Positions 46,001 through 55,973 of a stretch of DNA of 64,000 bases are shown piece by piece. The stretch covers positions 62,001-126,000 of the forward strand of contig WHUX01000094.1 of the NCBI GenBank assembly GCA_015179025.1. Reading direction: 5' to 3'. The notes under the pieces were generated by a model. That model made no database searches. It saw nothing but the letters and a program-made list of their open reading frames with translations, and was not told the DNA's origin. How positions within the stretch are numbered: the first letter of the stretch is position 1; the number at the start of each line of letters is the position of its first letter. Source of the DNA: Terfezia claveryi (Eukaryota; Ascomycota; Pezizomycetes; Pezizales; Pezizaceae). A program made the position numbers and the translations under genes.

Positions 46001-47075
46001 CCGTGGTATGGCCTGTTGTTGGCACTGGCGATCTGTGGCGTGTTCTTCGTGCCAATCGGAATCGTGATGGCGATTACGAATCAGCAGAGCAGTCTATACT
46101 TGGTTTGTCAGTTGGTGTGTGGCACCGTGTTTCCTGGTAGACCTGTTGCGAATATGGTGTTTGTGACCTATGGCTACGTTCGTTACCCCCATTCACCCCG
46201 CAAGGCCAGATACCTTGGCTAATTCTTGGTATAGATCACCTCCACCCAAGGCCTGAAATTCTCATCCGATTTAAAACTCGGCCATTACATGAAGATCCCT
46301 CCTCGGCTTCTCTTCTCCGTCCAGATGGTCGCCACAATTATCTCCTCCCTCATGCAGATTGGAGTTCTTAACTGGATGTTTGCAAACGTCCGGGGAATTT
46401 GTACTTTACAGGCAGTCAACGGATTTACCTGTCCAATTGCACGGGTACACTTTAACGGGAGTATTTTGTGGGGATTAGTCGGGCCTGGGAAATTCTTTGG
46501 GAAGGAAGGGATGTATAGGCCGTTGCTGTGGGGTTTTGGGGTGGGGGCGCTGGCGCCAGTGGGTATTTGGCTTGTAGGGAGGAAGTCGAAGAGTGGGAGT
46601 GTTTGGAGGATGATTAATTTACCGGTTGTATTCGGGAGTGTCTCCTGGATTCCGCCGGCGGTATGTATTTGGAGCCCGTATGGAGAAAAGTTGTGTGCTA
46701 ATCGTTGGTTTAGACCGGGATCAATTTCTCCACATGGGCAATCGTTTGCTATATCTTTAATCATGCTCTTAGGAGGAGAGCAACTGCATGGACGGAGAAG
46801 TATAATATGATATTGTCGGCTGCGTTAGATGCGGGTTTAGCGTTTAGCTTATTTGTTGTGTTTTTTGCTTTTATATACCCAGGGTGGATGGATGGGTTTA
46901 AGTGGTGGGGAACTGAGGTTTATAAACAGGTGAGTTTCTGTCAGTTAGGGGGATTGATGGGAGGTGACATGCGGAATACTGACGATTGGTTTTTCGGCAG
47001 GGGTGCGATTGGCAGGCTTGTCCGTTGATTAGAGTACCTGAAGGGGGGCACTTTGGTCCTGATAAGTGGCAGTAG
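43096..47075 (+). CDS. OPT-family oligopeptide transporter
   Basis: Twelve exons: 43096-43910, 44000-44058, 44122-44441, 44503-44650, 44777-44889, 44950-45223, 45282-45441, 45508-45921, 45985-46177, 46235-46660, 46714-46929 and 47001-47075. They sum to 3213 nt, 1070 aa, with every phase matching. A long hydrophilic acidic N-terminal part (about 275 residues) precedes PYAEVRAAVLASDDTSLSIN, a conserved OPT entry motif. Multiple membrane spans follow. Family signatures include NRKEH, DWAQISYTGSPLLTPFW, PVANMVFVTYGYIT and the invariant KIPPR, ending GHFGPDKWQ. OPT proteins import tetra-/pentapeptides or related substrates by proton symport, usually at the plasma membrane; the substrate here is unknown. 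The usual NPGPFN before KEH is replaced by GQGKWNRKEH. Confidence 0.92.
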
Positions 47076-47604
47076 GAGTTCTGTGCGAAAGTTTCATTGA
47101 TTATTAGTTCTTGCATAGTTTGGTTAGGTTTTTGCAATTGATGGCTGCATTTGAATGTTGTTGTTAAGTATTATCGCATGTGACTATATCTTAGCTTTTA
47201 TTGCTTTTATTGTTCAAGCTGATAGGCGAGAGAAGAACACCGATAGTTATATTGTACGCTCAAAGATTACATGGGGTTTGTTAGGTGTATTTTTACTTAG
47301 AGTTTCCGAAGATTCATACGTTTGGGTTTCCTTTTTTGCAACTTTGTTGCCTTGCATATGGGATTTTGAAGCTTTAAATTCCGTTAAGTATTGAGAGAAG
47401 ACAGTCAAAGGCCCAGTTTCAAGCACCAATAGCAAGAAGAATACGTCTACGTGGATAATAAGAAATTAATCCGAACGAACTCCCAAGTCCTTTAAAAGTT
47501 GTATAGGAAACTCGCGGGATTATATGGTAATGTTATCCTTCTTGGAACCATGTTCCTATCTCATCATTTTAATTTCCAACTACATATCTGTTCTAGTCCA
47601 AATA

Positions 47605-48263
47605 TACCATACATCACCGGGTAATGCATCATCACCGTGATATGCATCAGCCCCCACGCGAACCCTGTCGGTCCATTCTTGGCGGCATAGCGGACTGCAA
47701 AATGAACGGAAACATTGCCAGCAAAATATATATGCCTCGTAAAGATATAGAGATTCATTGACATGTGGTGGGAATACGAAATGGACGGGTTTGGATGGGT
47801 TAATAGATCGATTTTTGGGTGGCATCTAATATTCCGAGGCAAAATAGAGACAAGCAACTGACCTGCGGTACTGACCAAGTCTTGGGAATATATATGAATT
47901 GGGGTTTGAATGGCATAATCTAGAGTGTATAGATGCGGTTTAAGTTGCTTAAAAGTAATAAAGCGATTAGTCTAACTTTGGAAGGCGAGCAGGAGTTTGT
48001 GTACTTTTCCGAGATCTATTTATATAAAAATCTGAAGCAGCCTAAGCCGTACTAAACTCAGCTGGACTAATTATGCCTTGTCTGTGTGAGCCCAAGTCCG
48101 TCTCGGTCCGCCTGAGTTTGTCTAACCCACCTGAGTCTGCTGGACTAAATCTGAAGCTGCCTGAACTCATCTGTATAAATTATATAGATGCTCAGCATTC
48201 CTGACCTTCTCTGATAAATTCTAGGCTAGTCTAGACACACCATAGCAATATTGAACTTCAATA
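47605..48263. repeat. left arm of large inverted repeat (about 659 bp)
   Basis: The reverse complement of 48797-49445 at roughly 90% identity. It begins taccat and ends near caatattgaacttcaataa. A 104-codon minus-strand ORF (47564-47878) runs through it and has a near-identical partner in the other arm. Confidence 0.85.
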
Positions 48264-48796
48264 AGCTAATATATATTTGCTTGAAGCTACTTGAGACGTC
48301 CCAAACTAGTATAAACTCTTGTGAATTACTATTAGGTTACTTCAAGTCAGTTGAGCTCGCTAGAGCATACCAATACATATCAGAACTACTCTAATCTCAC
48401 CAGCATTTATTTTTGGCCGTCATATAGTAACTCGGGGTTAGCTTCCGCAGGTCTAGATTGCTTTAGTATACTTGAGAGGCAGTACCTCCAGAAGTAATTT
48501 TAAACTTCAATTAGGATAAGTCACCCAAGTCAGCTTAGGCTAGCTTAACCTAGTATATATGCCTGCATCTATCTTAATATACTGAACATTATCTTCTTTA
48601 CTACTCTGTACAATCACGGACTCTCAAATGAATTGTCCAAACTCAGGTGGATTCAGGTAAGTCTGAGTTGGCCTATCTAAGCCTGAATTGAATATGCATA
48701 GGGCTATATAAGATAGTATAGAGCTAGGCTGGTAAAGAGAAGCTCAAGTGAAGGTCCAGTGGTATCACACAGTTTAGAAGTAGTACCCATTACATT

Positions 48797-49445
48797 ATAG
48801 AAGTTCAATATTGTTCTGGTGTGCCTAGTCTAGCCCACAATTTGTCAGACAAGGTCAGGATCTATATAATTTATGCAGACGAGTTTAGGCAGCTTCAGAT
48901 TTAGTCCAGCAGACTCAGGCAGGCCAGGCAAACTCAGGTGGACCAAGATGGACTTGAGCTCACACAGGCAAGGCATAATTAGTCCAGCTGAGTTCAGTAC
49001 GGCTCAGGCTGCTTCAGATTTTTATATAAACAGATCTCGGAAAAGTGCACAAACTCCTGCTCACCTTCCAAAGTTAGACTAATCGCTTTATTACTTTTAA
49101 GCAACTTAAGCCACATCTATACACTCTAGATTATGCCATTCAAACCCCAATTCATATATATTCCCAGGACTTGGTCAGTACCGCAGGTCAGTTGCTTGTC
49201 CCTATTTTGCCTCGGAATATTAGATGCCACCCAAAAATCGATCTATTAACCCATCCAAACCCGTCCATTTCGCATTCCCACCACATGTCAATGAATCTCT
49301 ATATCTTTACGAGGCATATATATTTTGCTGGCAATGGTTCCGTTCATTTTGCAGTCCGCTATGCCGCCAAGAATGGACCGACAGGGGTTCACATGGGGGC
49401 TGATGCATATCCCGGTGATGATGCCTTACCCGGTGATGGATGGTA
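48797..49445. repeat. right arm of large inverted repeat (about 649 bp)
   Basis: Pairs with 47605-48263 across a spacer of about 530 bp. The shared ORF (49171-49452, plus strand) keeps the same first 60 residues as the left-arm ORF (LLTHPNPSIS, HHMSMNLYIFTRHIYFAGN) and then diverges. The arms and spacer are rich in words like ctgcctgagtc. No flanking target duplication is evident. Confidence 0.85.
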
Positions 49446-49761
49446 CAGGTAGGCAGGCGCAACTGCGCGGGAAGCGTAAACTGTAGAGTACGCATTTCCC
49501 TTCTAGAAACCCGTATGAATGTATTTTGCTAGTAGTAAAACAGATATTGGAGAGGCCCAACTGCATTGACAATCCTGACCAAAGAGAAATGGGAGGTATA
49601 CCGGTAGCATAAAACATGCCACTATGCTCTCTAGTTATGTCATCAATGATCACTCTAAGCAAACCTGGCAGTGATCACGTTTTGTCCTAACGTTACACTC
49701 TCCAACATAATCTCGCTGCCACTCCTAACTCAATCCTCTCCTTACCATACGGCCCCGAAAC

Positions 49762-50602
49762 CTAACCTCTTTCACCATGAGGAAAATCATGTTGGAACGC
49801 CGGTTCTCCCGCACCTCTCATATTCCCAAGGACACTTTGCCTAAAATGCCACCTCAATAACTCATCCGAAATTCTATGTGGATCCACCGGCTTCCTGCAC
49901 ACAGAATCAAGTAGTCTGCCGTCCATTCCATCCAGGTCTACACCGAACACCACAACCTTATAGGTATATACAGTAGGTACCTTCTTATTCCACCAATTAG
50001 CTAAATGAATATGCTGAAGTGTAAACATGTACTCACATCATGATTTACCGAAAATAAATACTGATCAAACTGGTTATGAAGATTGGCCTGCAAGAGAAAC
50101 CTATTCTGACAGGAGTTGATCTTTGACACTCCACTAGTATCATCTATATCCGTAATCCATCTGCCGTAATCCCAATGATCCACTAGTCTGGTTAAAACGA
50201 GCCCAATTACCTATACGGTGTCATCTCCAGAGATAACACACAGCTCGTTTTCCTTCTCGAAATGCATCATCCCGACTCGACAAATTGAATGACTGTATCT
50301 TGTGAATCCACATCTCATCCGTCACTTGAATGGGCCCATGAACAAATTAACAACGAACTCTAATATCACAACAAAGTACTCACTGTCACAATAAACATCA
50401 TATATACCAAGCTCAAGCCGACGGTCGCTCGTTGACAGTACATAGCCTGAATTCCTGTTCTGAACCCGGCGAAGTAACCAGAACGAACCCTAGAATCTGG
50501 AGGAAATTCGGATCCAGTCTGAACGAGTCCACCTAGGAGAATATTCAGATTACTACCATCGTAGAAGTATACGTTCCTAAAGTATGACCAGTTTGATGCC
50601 AT
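49762..50602 (-). pseudogene. fungal HNH_2-type nuclease relic
   Basis: Pieces in family order: MASNWSYFRNVYFYDGSN then LLGGLVQTGSEF (from the ATG at 50602); VTDEMWIHKIQSFNLSSRDD; ENELCVISGDDT, the Cys-containing start of the HNH domain; GRWITDIDDTSGVSKINSCQ then LLQANLHNQFDQYLFSVN; and VVVFGVDLDGMDGRLLD with DELLRWHFRQSVLGNMRGAG. This is the architecture I associate with a large fungal HNH endonuclease (HNH_2) family. A one-base frame change lies between the SRDD and ELCVISG segments, the AHI part of the active site is not recognisable, and the C terminus stops early. It is therefore probably dead. Such families are often expanded and unstable. The role is unknown. Confidence 0.65.
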
Positions 50603-51135
50603 GTTGATTCTTATCCGAGTGCTGATTCGTACGTTGTGACTGGAGCGAAGCATAAAAAGGCCATACCTATTTCTGGCACATGACACACGACCGCGGAACT
50701 TTTATATATTTATAATAAATCATATCGAATAAATGGCCTATTTTTGCATTCACAAACCCCATTGTTTTTTGTTATAGGTAATTAAATTGTTACCGGTATC
50801 GCCTGCCAAGCCTCTATTGAGTAATATAATATATTTGTGATAAATTACAAAGATCAGGTCCGCGGAGCTGCAATATGCAACTTACCCCTCGGAGAAGATT
50901 CCATACTTTTACTTTTTCATCTTTCTCTTCGTTGGGCTGCAAATTTTATTGTGAGGGTTTTTCTAATTCACATTGGGGTTATAATACTGGACCAATCATC
51001 CTAGCTTGCACCTGATCTCAAATCTGAAGAACGAAACCACCGAAAGTATAGGAATAAATATATTAACGAGAGGCTGAAGCGCAAGACCACATACCCACTT
51101 CGACATTCTAGCTTCCCCCACATCCATCTCTCACG

Positions 51136-52277
51136 ATGGCTTCGGATGAGCGTACTCTCCTCATTTGCCCCTCCACTCTCTCCTCGAACCCCACCCATCT
51201 CGCCACACTCCTCAAAACAACCTACCCAAAAACCACAACTGACATCCAGATGCTCGACCGCCTCTCCGCTACCGGCCTTGTCTTTCTACCAAGTGAACAC
51301 TACTCCCGTGCCGTTATCCTCTCCGATCCATCATCTTCCATACCTATTGCCATTCCATCGTCTGTACTAGGGAAGACATTTTCTACGCTTAAGAAAGGTG
51401 GATGGCTGGAGAGTGAGGATTCGAGCTGGGGGAGGGAAGGGGGAAGGGAGAGGGTGGATGTTCTTGTGAGTGGGTTTATGGTGGAGGAGGAGAGGGGGAA
51501 GAGGAGGTTTGTGAAACCGAGGGAGGCAGGGGAGAAGACCGTCGTTGCGATATCATTGAAGAGGAGGAAGGAAGGTTCCCAGGCAGCTACGGCTACGCTT
51601 GTGGATACGAATACTACGTCGACGGCAGAAGTTAAGGCTACACCTCTGGTGGCTGCTACGAATGGGACTGCGAAGGCGAATAAACCAAGTACTGGGCAGC
51701 CGAGTGGGGTGGGGTTTATTGATTTTAGTGACGATTTTGGGAATGGGGATGATGATGAGGAGGAATTGATTGATGAAGATGCATTGTTGGATAATATTGA
51801 TGATCTTGCTATTCCAATTCAACCACGTAAGTCATTGTAACCACCACATCTCCCACTGCGTTTACTAATCCCAGCACAAATCTAGCCGCTGAATGCGCAC
51901 CCAAACCTGGAAAACGCCGCCGTGCATGTAAAGATTGCTCCTGTGGACTCCGCGAGGCTCTCGAAGAGGAAGACGCCAAGAAACGTTCTTCGGCCGATGC
52001 TGCACTCAAGAAACTTGAGGAGGCGAAGCAGAAGGTTGCTGCGGCGAGTGCAGGGGCTGATGGGGAGAACAAGAGCAATAGTGAGATTGGGAAGGGAGGG
52101 GTATTGTTGACGACGGATGATCTAGCAGAGATTGATTTCACGGTGAAGGGTAAGACGGGCAGCTGTGGAAGTTGCTATTTGGGTGATGCGTTTAGATGTT
52201 CTGGGTGTCCATATACAGGGTTGCCGGCGTTCAAGCCTGGCGAGGAGGTTAGGTTACAGTTGGATGATCAGTTTTAA
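51136..52277 (+). CDS. DRE2: Fe-S cluster assembly protein DRE2 (anamorsin)
   Basis: Exons 51136-51826 and 51886-52277 (360 aa). The N-terminal half is the methyltransferase-like domain without an obvious SAM motif. A linker rich in Ser/Thr/Gly and acidic residues ([20 protein letters not shown]) leads to the CIAPIN1 domain, which holds both Fe-S motifs: CKDCSCGL (with an upstream Cys in PAECAPKPG) and [19 protein letters not shown], followed by [13 protein letters not shown]2 with TAH18 passes electrons from NADPH to the cytosolic iron-sulfur assembly machinery; it acts in cytosol and the mitochondrial intermembrane space. First gene of the dense plus-strand block. Confidence 0.96.
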
Positions 52278-52723
52278 GTGGGGAGTAGAGGGTGGAGCGT
52301 ATGGAGGGATTCATTGCTTGGAGTCTGGAACATCAGGTGTTGGTTCTTGGCTTTGCTTGATTGATTTGCGGTCCTTTCAGGATGCTGTGCGCTAATTTTA
52401 TTATGCACGATTATCTCTTAGAGATTGCGGTGTTGATCCTAGTTTATGATTGGTACAATAATACATCTGGAATGAGCCCACAATTGGCCTGAAATCCTGG
52501 CACGCCTGTATATTTACATATTCATGAAGCTCAACCATTTGAATATACCTTTATTTGAGAATGATTTCAGATAACTGAATTGCAGTTAGCAAAAATCAAA
52601 CCACGTATCTTTATCCTTGTTAAAAAAATTATACCACGTCCAGAGCTGCAGCTCGCTTCCCGCCTTACCCACAATCCGTAATTTCACCTAACATAATCTC
52701 CCAGTTCAGAAACCTCCGCGATC

Positions 52724-53848
52724 ATGCCCGACCAGCGACCACCCTCCTCAATAAGCTCTCTTTCCCTTGTTCTAACTGCCATCCCACTCCTCGTCGGTCT
52801 CCTCGCAATGTTCCCCTTTACTGGCAAAAACAAGTTTCCCGTCAAAGGTCGTCTAGTCGTAATCACCGGTGGCAGCCAAGGAATGGGATTGGAGGTTGCA
52901 AAATTGCTAGCTAGGAAAGGAGCGAATGTGGTAATCGTTGCTAGGGGAGTAGAGAAATTGGAGAAGGCGATGAAAGAGGTGGAGGCAGAGGCGGTGGAGG
53001 GGAGTGGGCAGAAGTTCAAGTGGTGTAGTGGGGATATGTCGGTGGCTGGGGAGGTAGAGAGGGTTTTTGCGGAGGTGGTGAAGTGGGGAGGGGTGCCGGA
53101 CATAGTATGGACATGTGCTGGTGAGTGGGATAGCTGATACTCCTACCCCTACTACATACCTATGGATGGATGATTCTATAAGGGCGGGAATACTGATTGT
53201 TGTGTGAGGACAGGTGCTGCGCATCCAGGTTTATTCACCGAGGTTACGTCGGAGGTTCTCGAGTCGCAAATGAGAACGAATTACTTTTCCGCCATGCACA
53301 CCGCACATTCAGCATTACGATTAATGACCTCCTCACCCCTACCCGACGATGCTCCCCAGAGACACCTTGTGTTTACGGCTTCAGTACTGGCATTCATCCC
53401 CCTCGCTGGGTACAACCCCTACACGCCGGCCAAAGCCGCTCTGCGCGCTCTCGCAGACGGTTTAAGGCAGGAATGCCTCCTCCACGGTATTGACGTGCAC
53501 TGCTGTTTCCCCGCAACAATCTACACCCCTGGCCATGAATTCGAGCAGTCAGTAAAGCCGTCATTGACGAAGAAGTTGGAGGAGGGGGATAGCGGACAGA
53601 CGCCGGAGGAGGTGGCGAAGGTGTGTGTGCGGAAGTTGGAAAAGGGGCAGAGTAATGTTATTACGAGTTTGGTGGGGGAGGCGTTGAGAGCTACGGCGTG
53701 GGGGGGGAGCAGGAGGGGAAATGTAGTGGCAGATACGGTGTGGATTTGGATTGTGGCTGTGGTCTGGTTGTTTGTAGGGTGGGATATGGAGAGGACGGTG
53801 AGGAGGTGGGGGAGGGAAAACGGGTATGCGGGGAGCAAGAAGGACTGA
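52724..53848 (+). CDS. TSC10: 3-ketodihydrosphingosine reductase
   Basis: Exons 52724-53120 and 53214-53848 (343 aa). This short-chain dehydrogenase has an N-terminal hydrophobic anchor (SLVLTAIPLLVGLLAMF). The NADPH site is VVITGGSQGMGLEVAKLLA. CAGAAHPGLF spans the intron. The catalytic region includes FTASVLAFIPLAGYNPYTPA with Tyr-x-x-x-Lys. A C-terminal membrane span (VWIWIVAVVWLFVGW) follows. The order and the double anchor fit TSC10/KDSR. It reduces 3-ketodihydrosphingosine to dihydrosphingosine on the cytosolic face of the ER, the second step of sphingolipid synthesis. Confidence 0.93.
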
Positions 53849-54254
53849 GAGTTGCGATTGAGGTGGTGGTAGTAATGGCTAATGGAGGAGGATACCTGTA
53901 ATGCCTTGAGCAAACAATGGGCTCTGAATTTTAGGCCGCATCGCGATTCCAATCAATTGTTTACTCAGCGCTGACGAGAACCTGTGGCTTGGCGCTTGAC
54001 ACGTGAAAGAACAATCGCGATCTGAATCACTTGAATTGTTTCAGTTACCGTGCACTGTAAACCCAAATCTACGCCTACCCCGACGACTGTACAGTGGCTA
54101 CGTTGATCGCCTGAAGACCATCAGGTGATATACGTCGCCAACAGAGACAGTCTCCCAGTCGACTGAGCTTAGGTGACCCTCTTTTCTGGGACCCTAACCG
54201 TTTAGCGAGGCATTCACCTTACCTCTATTTATCACCCCCACACCAACCCTCATC

Positions 54255-55409
54255 ATGTCCACAGCAATCAAACAAGAACCCAGCCTCGCCGCAAATAAAT
54301 CCGAGCCCTCCGACCTCCCTCCCCACATCAAGCACGAAGGCGCCGGCGCTGCCTCTGACGACGATGACTACGAGGACGCAGGGGATCTGGATATGTCCAA
54401 CGGCAAGCGTGGGCTCTGGCTCGTCAAGCTCCCGCGATTTCTCCTGGAGCAATGGGACAAATTGGAAGAAGACGAGGAGATTACGCTGGGGGAGATCCTT
54501 GTTAGCAGCGAGGAGAAATTCCGGTTGAAGTTAAACCCATCGCTGGCGGCGCATAAAGATCTCCCGGAAACGTACGATATGGTTCTGAATAATCGCTCGG
54601 TCTCAAATACATGGGTATTTACGGAGAAGGATATGCCGGGGTACCATGAAAATGGGGGTGGGCCTATGAGGAAGGTGGCGCAACAGGAGAATATGCCTGC
54701 TATGCCTGCACGGCTGCTGTATGGGACGGATAAGAAGCAGGGTTTTGCGGATAGGAATAAAGGTTCGTGGAAAGGTGGGCCTGGTGTCGCAGGTGGTAAT
54801 AGGGGAAATCCGTATATGAGGAAGGCTATCCCTAAGAAGACTGCGCTTGTGGGAACGGTGGTACATGAAGCAACGGTGATGACGCCAGAGGGTGATGAGA
54901 AGTATAAGAGGTTGATTGTGGAGGCTCATAAGAAGGCTATGGAGCCGAAGAAGACCGTTACGGTGTTGGAGGGGCCCGTGGGGGGGAATTTACTTGCTCC
55001 TGGAACAACGGGTGGGAGTACCGGGAATTTCGATACGTTTATCAGGAAGGACAAGGAGAAGGAGAAGAAGACTACGGATCAGAAGAGTACAAGAATGGAG
55101 AGGGCACAATTGTTGGATGCACTATTTGGTTGTTTTAAGCAGTATACGGCGTGGAGTATCAAGGGGTTGAAGCAGAGGTTGGGGCAGCCGGAGGCGTATC
55201 TTAAGGAGGTTTTGGGAGAGATTGCGGTATTGCATAAGAGTGGGAGGTTTGCGTTGAAGTATACGTTGAAACCGGAATATATGCAGAAGGTGCCACAGGG
55301 GGTGGAGGGGGTGGAGGGAGTGAGCGCGGATGGGACAACTGCGGAAGGGGCGATTGAGCTCGATGAAGATGAGGATGAGGAGGAAGAGGAGATGGAAGAT
55401 GTCTTGTAG
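54255..55409 (+). CDS. TFG2: TFIIF beta subunit
   Basis: An intronless ORF of 384 aa. An acidic N terminus (SDDDDYEDAGDLDMSN) leads to the TFIIF-beta dimerisation domain (GLWLVKLPRFLLEQWDKLEE, NNRSVSNTWVFTEKD, GTVVHEATVMTP). A linker follows, then the winged-helix domain (RMERAQLLDALFGCFKQYTA, WSIKGLKQRLGQPEAYLKEV, RFALKYTLKPEYM) and an acidic tail. TFIIF stabilises RNA polymerase II in the pre-initiation complex. The ORF is very GC-poor at its 3' end but continuous. It starts about 400 bp after TSC10 on the same strand. Confidence 0.95.
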   Translation: MSTAIKQEPSLAANKSEPSDLPPHIKHEGAGAASDDDDYEDAGDLDMSNGKRGLWLVKLPRFLLEQWDKLEEDEEITLGEILVSSEEKFRLKLNPSLAAHKDLPETYDMVLNNRSVSNTWVFTEKDMPGYHENGGGPMRKVAQQENMPAMPARLLYGTDKKQGFADRNKGSWKGGPGVAGGNRGNPYMRKAIPKKTALVGTVVHEATVMTPEGDEKYKRLIVEAHKKAMEPKKTVTVLEGPVGGNLLAPGTTGGSTGNFDTFIRKDKEKEKKTTDQKSTRMERAQLLDALFGCFKQYTAWSIKGLKQRLGQPEAYLKEVLGEIAVLHKSGRFALKYTLKPEYMQKVPQGVEGVEGVSADGTTAEGAIELDEDEDEEEEEMEDVL

Positions 55410-55973
55410 GGGCTGATTTGAGGAACCAAACGCTAGGGGACGGGGGGTATTGACGAAGAGAGCATCAGGATCCTCTGGCCCCACCTTCGACAAAAAATAT
55501 CACAGCCTCACATTTATACATTCATATAGGATATGGGTCTCTTTGGCGTTCTTGTCTGTTTTGTTTACTTTGGGTTGCTCTTGCTCGTTGTTGGGGTTGT
55601 TTTGTTTCCTATGTAGACTTTACGTTCTTTTGATTTTCCCGGAGAAGCCTGCTGGATGCCTGGGGTGAGGAACAGTTTCGCTTTGTGAGGAGTGTGTAAA
55701 CACTTATTCAAGTACTTGCTGGGTGTTGAAGGTGTTGAGATAATATTGGATAGAGTGATAGAATGAGAGAGGAATTCATGCGTAGATCTCCCCAACGCAG
55801 GCGTACACATGGTCATTAAGTGCCGTACCTGAAGAATCCGTATCCTTGGAATTTGGTAGACATAGCAAAGCACATCTCCAACCTTGATATCCTCGTGAGG
55901 TATATTCACCCCAAACCTGAGGAATACAACCCGACCGAACTTTGGGGAGAGTGATTCCGCCCTGGAATCCGGG
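55410..55973. other. intergenic between TFG2 and MON1
   Basis: It holds the TFG2 3' region and the probable MON1 promoter. No gene seen. Reverse-strand ORFs here are shadows. Confidence 0.6.
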
